Notes: generated by a model not told the origin, from the sequence alone. Counted from the stretch's first letter, positions 1 to 6,527 are shown. The stretch is 12,908 nucleotides of DNA from Chloroflexota bacterium (GCA_016210435.1 JACQUF010000298.1:1-12908), one strand, 5' to 3'. Program-made: numbers and translations.

Positions 1-2
1 AG

Positions 3-437
3 ACCGTGAAGAGCTTTGCGCCGATCTTCTCGCAGAAGAACCAGACCCTGGTCACCAACATCGAGGTCGATGGCACGACGCTGGAAGCGGACCGCGACCG
101 CCTTGTCCAGGTGCTCGCGAACCTGCTCAGCAACGCGTCGAAGTACTCCCCTGCCGGGAAGACGATCACGCTGAAGGCATGGGCACGCGAAGGCGTCATG
201 TGCGTTGAAGTGTGCGACCAGGGCATCGGGATCAAGCCGGCCGACGTTGCACACCTGTTCACGCCCTTCTTCCGGTCAGAAGACCCATCCGCTCGCCAGG
301 TACCGGGAACCGGCCTTGGCCTGGCGATCGTGAAGAACATAATCGAGCTGCATGGCGGTCAGGTGACCGTATCGAGCGCGCCTGGCGAAGGAAGCAAGTT
401 CAGCTTCAAGATCCCCGGGGTGCTGGCAGCCGCCTGA
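3..437 (+). CDS. Sensor histidine kinase, C-terminal ATPase domain (5' truncated)
   Basis: This is the catalytic and ATP-binding (HATPase_c) domain of a membrane or cytosolic sensor histidine kinase, which autophosphorylates a histidine and passes the phosphate to a response regulator. The reading frame is open to the window edge, so the sensor part and the H-box lie outside. The in-frame GTG at 6 is probably not the true start. Counting from that GTG, visible motifs are the N-box (LANLLSNASKYSP, residues 38-50), the G1 box (DQGIGI, 71-76), the F-box (FTPFFR, 85-90) and the G2 box (GTGLGLAIVKN, 101-111). The protein ends 32 residues after the G2 box, so no receiver domain is fused at the C-terminus. 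A 163-bp gap separates it from the next gene. What it senses and its partner regulator cannot be told from here. Confidence 0.93.
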   Translation, partial: TVKSFAPIFSQKNQTLVTNIEVDGTTLEADRDRLVQVLANLLSNASKYSPAGKTITLKAWAREGVMCVEVCDQGIGIKPADVAHLFTPFFRSEDPSARQVPGTGLGLAIVKNIIELHGGQVTVSSAPGEGSKFSFKIPGVLAAA

Positions 438-600
438 TTCTTCGCCTGCTGCGTTCCCGCTCTTGCTCGTGTCGAGCTTCGGACTCACTTCGATCAAGGA
501 ATTGCCTCCCGCCGGCTCGGCATCCTCCGGCCGTGTCGCCGTGCGTTCCTGACGCGATATGCTCCAATAAGCACGCGGAATATTCGAATGCGAGGAATCG
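438..600. other. Intergenic spacer, 163 bp
   Basis: The stretch between the kinase gene and the gene at 601 holds no convincing ORF. A weak inverted repeat, GCCGG at 511-515 with CCGGC at 527-531, has no T-run and is not a good terminator. A TATGCT hexamer at 558-563 and the palindrome GAATATTC at 579-586 could belong to a promoter, but no matching -35 box was found at the right distance. The end holds a Shine-Dalgarno sequence, GAGGA at 592-596, serving the ATG at 601. Confidence 0.5.
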
Positions 601-1287
601 ATGCCGGCACAGCCTCTGGGCAGAATCGAACGTCCCGAAGCTGCTTACGTCCTTGGCGAGCGCAAGCTGTATGTCGCCGCGCTCATATATCCGATCCCCG
701 GTGCGCCCGTTGGCTACACACAGCGGCTGAATGCTTACTGGAAGGCGATCGATGACCACGTGGGCCGGCTCGAGTCCAAGGCGGGCGTCGTCAAACACGT
801 CTTCCACGAGGGGATCGCCGACGCCGCGGATGCCGGCCTGGACGCGCTCAAGGAGGTCAACGAACCTGCTTACGCGCTGATCAAATCCCGGATCGATGCG
901 GGCGCGTCGTTCGAGGCCCTGGAAGATGACGAGACGTTCGCAGAGGCAATGGACTGGGGCCGTTGCCTGCAGATCGGATTCATGAGCCGCAAGGTTGCCG
1001 ACACGATCAGCGACGCCTATCGCCGCGCCGCCGAGGCACGATACAACCACATGAAGCAGGCCATCGAAGAGACGCTCGGGCAGTCGGAAGCCGGACTACT
1101 GATCGCGGCTTCCACGCGCGGCCTTCAGCTTTCCACGTCGGTCCATGTCTACAACGTCGTCCCGCCAGAGCTCGACGAATTGATGCGCTGGCTGCGCGAT
1201 TCGGCCGCCGTCGAGGCTGGCGCAGCGCAGGACGCACCCGAGGAGACGCCCCAGCCCGAGAGCAAGCTGTGGACCCCCGGGCATTGA
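601..1287 (+). CDS. Conserved-looking hypothetical protein, 228 aa
   Basis: I do not recognise this family. The predicted protein is soluble, with no signal peptide or membrane segment. It is rich in charged and alpha-helix-forming residues over about 15-200. A more conserved-looking stretch, around 159-175, reads QSEAGLLIAASTRGLQL and is followed by a short segment ending in an amphipathic helix (PPELDELMRWLRD). The last 30 residues are acidic and proline-rich and look disordered. The ATG at 601 is well supported by GAGGA four bases upstream. Its stop overlaps the start region of hemW (GTG at 1269 or TTG at 1284), which implies translational coupling and co-transcription. This coupling is the only clue to function, and a role linked to HemW or heme metabolism is only a guess. 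Confidence 0.8.
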   Translation: MPAQPLGRIERPEAAYVLGERKLYVAALIYPIPGAPVGYTQRLNAYWKAIDDHVGRLESKAGVVKHVFHEGIADAADAGLDALKEVNEPAYALIKSRIDAGASFEALEDDETFAEAMDWGRCLQIGFMSRKVADTISDAYRRAAEARYNHMKQAIEETLGQSEAGLLIAASTRGLQLSTSVHVYNVVPPELDELMRWLRDSAAVEAGAAQDAPEETPQPESKLWTPGH

Positions 1288-2780
1288 CGTTCGAGGCGCC
1301 GGCTAAAGGGACCGGCCCCGAGACCGCGATCGGACTCTACGTCCACATCCCCTTCTGCGAAACGAAATGCCCGTACTGCGACTTCAATACGTATGCAGGG
1401 ATCGAGCCTCTCATTCCCGAATACGTTCTCGCTCTACGCAAAGAGTTGCGGATATGGGGCAGCCTGCTAGGGCGGCCAACGGTTGGTACGGTATTCCTGG
1501 GCGGAGGGACCCCGTCCTATCTGCCGGCGGAGGCACTGGAAAGCGTGGTCGGCACGATGCGCGACGCGTTTGAGCTGCTGCCCGACGCGGAAGTTACGAT
1601 GGAAGCCAACCCCGACGATTGCAGCCCCGCCAAACTCGCTGACGCACGCGGCGCGGGCCTGAACCGCATCAGCATCGGCGTGCAGAGCCTCGACGATCGA
1701 CTCCTGAAATCGCTGGGACGACGACACGATGCGGCACAGGCAGTCTCTGCCGCACGGACGGCCCGCTCTGCCGGCTTCAAGAACGTGAACCTCGATCTGA
1801 TGTTTGGGCTCCCGGACCAGTCCCTTGCGCATTGGGAGGACTCGCTGGCGGGAGTAATGGAGCTCGCTCCGGACCACGTATCGCTCTATGCGCTCACGCT
1901 CGAGCCGAACACGCCGCTTGCGGCCTGGGTCAAAGCCGGCAAGGTGGCAGATCCGGACCCGGACCTCGCAGCAGACATGTACGAGCATGCCGAAGATGTG
2001 ATGGCTTCGGCGGGGTTCCGGCACTATGAGATCTCGAACTGGGCCCGGCCCGGCTTCGAAAGCCGTCACAATCTCGTCTACTGGACCAATGGCCCGTATC
2101 TCGGCGTCGGTCCCGGGGCGCATTCGCACCTCCGCGCGACGCGGTTCGCAAACCTGAAATCGCCAAGGGAATACATCCGGCGGATGCGGGAAATCGCCCT
2201 CACCCCGATCCTCTCCCGGCGGGAGAGGGGGGATTTTCTTCCCGCCCAAACTTGGGGGATAGGTTCCCACGACCCTGTGGAAAGGAATGAGGAGGGAGAT
2301 TTCCTCCTTTCCCCAACGTCGGAGATCGCCCCTTCTCGTGCCCCTTCCCCTGGAGGGAGGGGGGGTAGGGGTGGGGGCGACGTCGCGGATCCAGCCCTTC
2401 GACAGGCTCAGGGCGCGAGCCCGGCGAGGACCTTCCTCTCCCCTACGTGGGAGAGTAATGAGGAGAGGGGGGTTACTCCGCCGGCGACCGCCTTCATGGC
2501 CCAGGCCGGTATCGTCGAATCCGCCGAGCGTGTCTCGCCGGCGCAGGAGATGTCCGAAACCATGATGATGGGCCTGCGCCTGGACACGGGCATCTCGGCC
2601 AGGGCTTTCCAGGCGAGGTTCGGCCGGACCCTGGATGAAGCCTTCGGAGACATCATTGCCGGGCTCGTAGATCTGGAGCTGCTCGCCAGGGATCCATCTG
2701 GGATCAGGTTGACGCGCCGGGGGCGGCTTCTCGGCAACGAGGTCTTCTCCCGCTTCGTAGGCGTGCCCGGCGCAGCGTAG
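1269..2780 (+). CDS. hemW: Radical SAM heme chaperone HemW, with an in-frame repeat insert
   Basis: HemW is a cytosolic radical-SAM protein related to oxygen-independent coproporphyrinogen III oxidase (HemN). It binds heme and delivers it to heme proteins rather than oxidising coproporphyrinogen. With the GTG at 1269 as residue 1, the [4Fe-4S] cysteines are C30, C34 and C37 (CETKCPYC). The following DF, in place of HemN's extra cysteine, favours HemW. GGGTP (78-82) is the glycine-rich SAM-binding motif, and GLPDQ follows later. The HemN C-terminal domain spans roughly 415-503. Homologues are usually about 370-400 aa; this ORF gives 503. The excess is a P/G/R-rich segment at about 311-407 encoded by palindromic repeats (2199-2489), lying between the radical-SAM core and the C-terminal domain. 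The frame stays open, so the gene looks intact. The start is uncertain: TTG at 1284, overlapping the upstream TGA, is the alternative. A longer upstream reading was rejected because it only mirrors the preceding gene. Confidence 0.93.
   Translation: MDPRALTFEAPAKGTGPETAIGLYVHIPFCETKCPYCDFNTYAGIEPLIPEYVLALRKELRIWGSLLGRPTVGTVFLGGGTPSYLPAEALESVVGTMRDAFELLPDAEVTMEANPDDCSPAKLADARGAGLNRISIGVQSLDDRLLKSLGRRHDAAQAVSAARTARSAGFKNVNLDLMFGLPDQSLAHWEDSLAGVMELAPDHVSLYALTLEPNTPLAAWVKAGKVADPDPDLAADMYEHAEDVMASAGFRHYEISNWARPGFESRHNLVYWTNGPYLGVGPGAHSHLRATRFANLKSPREYIRRMREIALTPILSRRERGDFLPAQTWGIGSHDPVERNEEGDFLLSPTSEIAPSRAPSPGGRGGRGGGDVADPALRQAQGASPARTFLSPTWESNEERGVTPPATAFMAQAGIVESAERVSPAQEMSETMMMGLRLDTGISARAFQARFGRTLDEAFGDIIAGLVDLELLARDPSGIRLTRRGRLLGNEVFSRFVGVPGAA
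2199..2489 (+). repeat. Composite palindromic repeat inserted in frame within hemW
   Basis: About 291 bp (97 codons) inside hemW match no part of the HemW fold and consist of short hairpins and degenerate repeats. Visible parts are the perfect hairpin at 2210-2228, AGGAGG/CCTCCT at 2290-2308, a C-run/G-run hairpin at 2341-2363, the motif CTTCGACAGGCTCAG at 2397-2411 and a second CTCTCCC/GGGAGAG hairpin at 2436-2455. AATGAGGAG occurs twice (2286-2294 and 2457-2465). CCCCAACGTCGGAGA (2311-2325) and CCCCTACGTGGGAGA (2440-2454) agree at 13 of 15 positions. The boundaries are estimated from where HemW-like sequence stops and resumes and may shift by a few codons. The strand given is that of the host gene. 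Confidence 0.82.
2210..2228. repeat. Perfect hairpin, 8-bp arms with 3-nt loop
   Basis: CCTCTCCC (2210-2217) and GGGAGAGG (2221-2228) are exact reverse complements around the loop GGC. The same arm sequence recurs near the other end of the hemW insert (CCTCTCCC at 2435-2442 and GGGAGAG at 2449-2455), so the insert is bracketed by similar hairpins. In the mRNA this would be a stable stem within the coding region. Confidence 0.85.
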
Positions 2781-2790
2781 GCGGCAAACG

Positions 2791-4641
2791 ATGTACGTCG
2801 TTGGGACCGCGGGACATGTCGACCACGGCAAGTCGACTCTCGTCAAGGCACTGACCGGGATCGATCCGGACCGGCTGCGCGAAGAAAAAGAGCGCGGCAT
2901 GACGATCGAACTCGGCTTCGCCTGGCTCACCCTCCCCAATGGACTCGAGGTGAGCGTGGTCGACGTACCCGGCCATGAGCGATTCATCAAGAACATGCTC
3001 ATGGGCGTCGGGGGCATCGACGTCGCGATGCTCGTCGTCGCTGCGGACGAGGGCGTGATGCCGCAAACACGAGAACACCTCGCCATCATCGATCTTCTCC
3101 GGATCGATCGCGGGGTCGTGGCACTGACCAAGCGCGAACTCGCGGAACCGGACTGGCTCGAGTTGGTGTCCACGGATGTAACGGATCTCCTCCTGGGAAC
3201 TTCGATCGAAGGATCACCTGTCGTCGCTGTATCTGCCCACACCGGCGAGGGCCTGGAAGAACTGAAGGTGGCGTTGCAGGAACGGCTGCACGATCTGCCA
3301 CCCCGCCCGGACCTTGGCCGGCCCCGCCTCCCCGTAGACCGGTCCTTCACGATCGCCGGGTTCGGCACAGTGGTGACCGGGACGCTCCACGACGGGCGGC
3401 TCCGGGTCGGCCAGGAGATAGAAATCCTTCCTTCCGGCCCGCAGGGGCGGGTTCGCGGACTCCAGACGCACAAGAAGACGGTGGACGAAGCGATTCCCGG
3501 GTCGCGTGTCGCCGTGAACCTGGCCGGGATCAGCTACGACCAGATCAAACGCGGCGACGTCCTGACGGTCCCCGGGTGGCTTCGATCGACCGCTGCCTTC
3601 GATGTTTCACTGAGAGTTGTTCCGGATTCGCCCCGACCGGTGAGGCACAACGCGCGGCTGACCCTCTATACCGGCGCCCTGGAAGTCGATGCTACGGTGA
3701 GGCTGCTCGACGCCAACGAGCTCGAACCGGGAGAGTCCGGCTGGGCGCAGGTACGCGTCGAACAGCCGATCGCAGTCGTCAAGGGAGACTATTTCGTCCT
3801 TCGCGACTCGGTTGCGACTCTCGGGGGCGGTAACGTCGTCGATCCCTTTGCCCAACGGCACAAGCGGTTCGAGGAAGGCATGCTGACGCGGCTCGCAGTG
3901 CTTGAGCGCGGATCGGAAGACGAACTGATCGTGTCTGCGCTCGAATCGATCCAGCCCTCCTCGCCAGCGGAATTGGCTACCAAGGCCAACATGTCGCCTG
4001 ACCTGCTCGGCGGGCGCCTTACTGCTCTCCTCGACCGGCGCGTGCTCGTCGGTGTTGGCGCCGCAAAGGAGTACCTGTTCACGGCATCTGGCTGGGAATC
4101 TGTTTCGCGCTCGGCGCACGATGCGCTGGCGGCATATCACCGGCAATATCCATTGCGGCCCGGCATGCCCCGTGAGGAGCTGCGCAACAGGCTGCAGATG
4201 AAGACGAATATCTTCCTTCCTGCACTGGCCCAGCTTGCTGTGGAAGGCATCCTTACGGCAGATGACGCTCACGTGAGGCTTCCCGGCTTCAGCCCCGCTT
4301 TCACGGCTGGACAGAGGGCCACAGCGGACGCGTATCTCGCGTCGCTCGCTAGCTCACGGTACACGCCCCCGACCGATCAGAAGATCGACCCTGAGATATT
4401 GAACGCACTGGTCATGCAGGGCCGAGTCATCAAGGCAAACGAGGACGTCGTCTTCCTGAAGTCGGCCTACGAAGAAATGGCCACGCGCGTCGTCGAACGT
4501 ATCAATACAAAGGGGAAGGTGACTCTCGCCGATCTGCGCGATATGTTCGGCCAGAGCAGGAAGTACATCCTCGCGGTCCTGGAGCATATGGACCGCATGC
4601 AGTTGACACGCCGGGTGGGCGACGATCGCGTCCTGCGATAA
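2791..4641 (+). CDS. selB: Selenocysteine-specific translation elongation factor SelB
   Basis: SelB is a cytosolic EF-Tu-like GTPase. It brings selenocysteyl-tRNA(Sec) to the ribosome at UGA codons marked by a SECIS hairpin, which it binds through C-terminal winged-helix domains. The 616-aa length is normal for SelB. GTPase motifs are G1 GHVDHGKS (8-15), T38 for G2, DVPGHE (58-63) for G3 and SAHTGEG (148-154) for G5. The G4 motif is TKRE (113-116), where almost all such GTPases have an Asp as last residue; here the codon is GAA at 3136-3138. Beta-barrel domains follow to about residue 350, then winged helices ending in a typical SRKYILAVLEHMDR segment. The gene starts 10 bp after hemW with only a weak ribosome-binding site, which suggests coupling. 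No selA, selD, selC or recognisable selenoprotein gene lies in the window. The presence of SelB implies that the organism uses selenocysteine. Confidence 0.96.
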   Translation: MYVVGTAGHVDHGKSTLVKALTGIDPDRLREEKERGMTIELGFAWLTLPNGLEVSVVDVPGHERFIKNMLMGVGGIDVAMLVVAADEGVMPQTREHLAIIDLLRIDRGVVALTKRELAEPDWLELVSTDVTDLLLGTSIEGSPVVAVSAHTGEGLEELKVALQERLHDLPPRPDLGRPRLPVDRSFTIAGFGTVVTGTLHDGRLRVGQEIEILPSGPQGRVRGLQTHKKTVDEAIPGSRVAVNLAGISYDQIKRGDVLTVPGWLRSTAAFDVSLRVVPDSPRPVRHNARLTLYTGALEVDATVRLLDANELEPGESGWAQVRVEQPIAVVKGDYFVLRDSVATLGGGNVVDPFAQRHKRFEEGMLTRLAVLERGSEDELIVSALESIQPSSPAELATKANMSPDLLGGRLTALLDRRVLVGVGAAKEYLFTASGWESVSRSAHDALAAYHRQYPLRPGMPREELRNRLQMKTNIFLPALAQLAVEGILTADDAHVRLPGFSPAFTAGQRATADAYLASLASSRYTPPTDQKIDPEILNALVMQGRVIKANEDVVFLKSAYEEMATRVVERINTKGKVTLADLRDMFGQSRKYILAVLEHMDRMQLTRRVGDDRVLR

Positions 4642-4652
4642 TCCGCCTCACC

Positions 4653-5129
4653 GTGCTTACCATCACGCTGCGATCGGCCGTTCAGTCGGTGTCTGCGCTT
4701 TCTTCCCTCCTGCGAGAGGTACAGGCCGCCCTTCGCGAAGCCGGGCGGCTGGTCCCTGAATCTGCCCACCGCTTCGAGACCGAGCAGCCTCCCGTCCTCA
4801 CGGTTGGCATCGAAATGATCAACGGCGGCCTGGCCCTCAGCTTTGAATTTGCCGACGCGTTATCGCGCACGCCAGCGCCCGCGATATCGATTGCCGCATC
4901 TCGCAGGCTGGTGGCCGCGCTCGAGGCGGAGCTGAAGAGGCGGCCGCAGCGAACGCTCTGGGGTCAGCACGCGGCGTCTGCACGCCGGCGAGCCACGGAG
5001 CAACGCGATCCGCTCGCAGACCGGGCAAGCAGTGTGCTTGAAGAACTCGCGAGGGTGCAGTCAGCTTCGGTCGCGGTCGAAGGACGGAGGATCGAAATCT
5101 CCGGGGAGACGGTGGAGATTCACGCGTAG
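4653..5129 (+). CDS. Hypothetical protein, 158 aa
   Basis: I do not recognise this protein. It starts at a GTG 11 bp after the selB stop without a clear Shine-Dalgarno sequence; a second in-frame GTG lies about 35 bp downstream, so the start is uncertain. The sequence is soluble and mostly helical at the N-terminus (about 1-35). A strand-like part follows around 48-70 (LTVGIEMINGGLALSFEF), then an Arg- and Ala-rich helical region (80-140) and a short beta-like end (SVAVEGRRIEISGETVEIHA). It probably belongs to the hemW-selB transcription unit by position. Its stop overlaps the stop of the convergent metallopeptidase gene by 10 bp. It could be a lineage-restricted gene; a spurious ORF is less likely, as otherwise 480 bp would be empty in a dense region. 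Confidence 0.62.
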   Translation: MLTITLRSAVQSVSALSSLLREVQAALREAGRLVPESAHRFETEQPPVLTVGIEMINGGLALSFEFADALSRTPAPAISIAASRRLVAALEAELKRRPQRTLWGQHAASARRRATEQRDPLADRASSVLEELARVQSASVAVEGRRIEISGETVEIHA

Positions 5130-5494
5130 CCCGTCTTGTCCAGGGCTTCGTCATCGATTCCGAAATGATGCGCGATCTCGTGCATCACTGTGGTCCGCAC
5201 TTCATCGACCACTTCTTCAGGCGACTCACACATCTCTTCGATCGGTCCCTTGAAAACCGTGATCTTGTCAGGGAGAACAAAGCCATAGTTCTCCCGGGCA
5301 GTGAGCGGTATGCCTTCGTAGAAGCCGAGCAGGGTGTCGTCCTCGGCAAGCCCTGCTGACCTCAGCTGCTCGGGGGTCGGCTGCTCTTCGACAACGACGT
5401 CGACGTTCTGCAAGCGCTCATAGAACTGGCCCGGCAATGTTTCGAGCGCTTCCCTCACTAGCTGTTCGAACCGTTTTCGCGTAAGCGGCCGCAT
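5120..5494 (-). CDS. Small zinc metallopeptidase-like protein (PF06262, zincin-like family), 124 aa
   Basis: This is a small cytosolic protein of the minimal zincin family. The signature HEIAHHFGIDD spans residues 105-115, with H105 and H109 as expected zinc ligands, E106 as catalytic base and a downstream Asp as likely third ligand. The length of about 120 aa is usual for the family, whose substrate is unknown. I chose the ATG at 5494 (MRPLTRKRFE) because the frame further upstream runs into the palindromic repeat of the spacer. A GTG at 5506 is a possible alternative, and neither has a strong ribosome-binding site. The gene is last in the minus-strand cluster, 170 bp after nfo, and overlaps the convergent gene by 10 bp. 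It may be read from the nfo transcript or from its own promoter. Confidence 0.88.
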   Translation of the reverse strand: MRPLTRKRFEQLVREALETLPGQFYERLQNVDVVVEEQPTPEQLRSAGLAEDDTLLGFYEGIPLTARENYGFVLPDKITVFKGPIEEMCESPEEVVDEVRTTVMHEIAHHFGIDDEALDKTGYA

Positions 5495-5664
5495 TTTTCT
5501 ACCCACCCGAACCCGACGCGTTTCCAAAGTCCCCCGCCCTTGGAGAGCTTGTCGCTTCGGCAGGCTCAGCACGGCGCCTGAGCCTGTCGAAGAGCCTCCT
5601 TCCAGAGGAGGGAGTATCAAAAACCTCGGGACAAGCTCTTGCGGCGGAGGGTGGTGGGCCAGCG
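5495..5664. other. Intergenic spacer between nfo and the metallopeptidase gene
   Basis: This 170-bp gap is the longest on the minus-strand side. Most of it is occupied by a nested palindromic repeat (5523-5640). No clear promoter for the metallopeptidase gene was recognised. The minus strand has a T-run (plus-strand AAAAA at 5619-5623), but the adjoining stem is only four base pairs, so it does not make a credible terminator. Confidence 0.6.
5523..5640. repeat. Nested palindromic repeat element
   Basis: Several inverted repeats are stacked here. The core is a near-perfect palindrome, CTTCGGCAGGCTCAG (5555-5569) facing CTGAGCCTGTCGAAG (5578-5592), with 14 of 15 Watson-Crick pairs plus one G-T pair and an 8-nt loop. 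It is enclosed by a 10-bp inverted repeat, AGAGCTTGTC (5544-5553) and GACAAGCTCT (5630-5639). Side hairpins are TCCAA/TTGGA (5523-5527 and 5540-5544) and CCTCC/GGAGG (5595-5599 and 5607-5611). The left core arm matches the motif inside hemW (2397-2411) at 14 of 15 bases. It may shape mRNA stability or termination between nfo and the downstream gene; that role is inference. Confidence 0.82.
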
Positions 5665-6522
5665 CTATCTGGAAACGCCGGCTTCCTTCCGAAGCTGCTT
5701 GATGATATCCACGTTCTTCTTGTCCGGACCCTGGTCTTCGAATCCCGGCACTTCGAGATACATGGGGATCTTCGCAAGCGAGGGGTGACTCACGATCGTC
5801 TTAATGCCGGCAGCCCCGATCTTGCCCTGGCCGATATTCTCATGCCGGTCGACGGCAGAACCGCGATCATTTTTGGAATCATTGAGGTGGATCGCGGTCA
5901 GAAGCTTCAAGCCGACATGCTTGTCCAGCTCTTCAAGCGTTGCATCGAGACCTTCTCGCGTGGCGACGTCGTAATTCGCCGCCCAGGCGTGCTGGGTATC
6001 GATGCAGACACGGATTCGCGGGTGGTTTATTGCCTTCACCAGCCGTCCGAGCTGTTCGAACTTCGAGCCAATGTGGTCGCCCATGCCTGCGCTGTTCTCG
6101 AGTGCCAGCCAGGCTTTGCCGGGCGCCGACTTCAGCACGGTGTGCACCGCGCCCACCATCTGCGCCTCGACCGCGTCGTACCCCGCGCCCCTGTGGCTTG
6201 CCGGATGGAAGATCACACCTTCGGCGCCGAGGACGTCGGCGGTCTTCACATAGTTGATCAGCGATTCGACGCTCTTCAGCAGCAGCGCCTCGTCCGGAGC
6301 GCCGATCGCGACGAGGTAGACCGCGTGAAAGACGGTCGGGCCCAGCTTCGCCTTCTTGGCGGCATCTTTGAAGGACGTCGCGACCTGATCTGGGGGCGCC
6401 TTGAACGCCCACGCCCGCGGCGACGAAACGAAGATCTGCATGGCCTCGGCGCCCATGTCGACGGCGCGAGCTACGGCCTTGTCCACTCCTCCGGCAGTCG
6501 AGACGTGCGCGCCCAGATCCAC
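5665..6522 (-). CDS. nfo: Deoxyribonuclease IV (endonuclease IV, AP endonuclease)
   Basis: Endonuclease IV cuts DNA 5' of abasic sites and removes 3'-blocking groups in base-excision repair, using a three-zinc centre in a TIM barrel. From the GTG at 6522 the protein is 285 aa, the usual length. Expected metal ligands are all present: H66, H106, E142, D175, H178, H212, D225, H227 and E257. They sit in the motifs FHPASHRG, LENSAG, CIDTQHAWAANYD, IHLND and DRHENIGQG. The GTG start is favoured over upstream codons because GAGGAGG (6528-6534) lies five bases before it and because family proteins begin close to the GAHVSTAGG motif. It follows secF by 23 bp, so it is very likely in the secDF operon. 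Confidence 0.97.
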   Translation of the reverse strand: MDLGAHVSTAGGVDKAVARAVDMGAEAMQIFVSSPRAWAFKAPPDQVATSFKDAAKKAKLGPTVFHAVYLVAIGAPDEALLLKSVESLINYVKTADVLGAEGVIFHPASHRGAGYDAVEAQMVGAVHTVLKSAPGKAWLALENSAGMGDHIGSKFEQLGRLVKAINHPRIRVCIDTQHAWAANYDVATREGLDATLEELDKHVGLKLLTAIHLNDSKNDRGSAVDRHENIGQGKIGAAGIKTIVSHPSLAKIPMYLEVPGFEDQGPDKKNVDIIKQLRKEAGVSR

Positions 6523-6527
6523 TTGAG

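Noticed and set aside
511..531. A terminator after the histidine kinase gene
   Set aside because: The GCCGG/CCGGC repeat has a five-base stem, an 11-base loop and no T-run.
406..1050. A 214-codon minus-strand open frame opposite the 228-aa gene
   Set aside because: The plus-strand gene has a good ribosome-binding site and coupling to hemW. The antisense frame has neither and shows no known motif.
963..1268. An upstream extension of the hemW frame
   Set aside because: This part overlaps the 228-aa gene in another frame and encodes an Arg-rich peptide. HemW proteins normally start shortly before the YVHIPFC motif.
2199..2489. hemW as a pseudogene broken by the repeat
   Set aside because: The frame is uninterrupted through the insert, and both the radical-SAM core and the C-terminal domain are intact on either side.
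1467..3473. A 668-codon minus-strand open frame across hemW and selB
   Set aside because: It lies antisense to two firmly identified genes, has Arg/Ser/Pro-rich composition with no recognisable domain, and is explained by high GC content and codon bias.
5619..5645. A T-run after nfo on the minus strand, as a rho-independent terminator
   Set aside because: The stem next to it is only four base pairs with a long loop, which is too weak. The large palindrome further on has no T-run.
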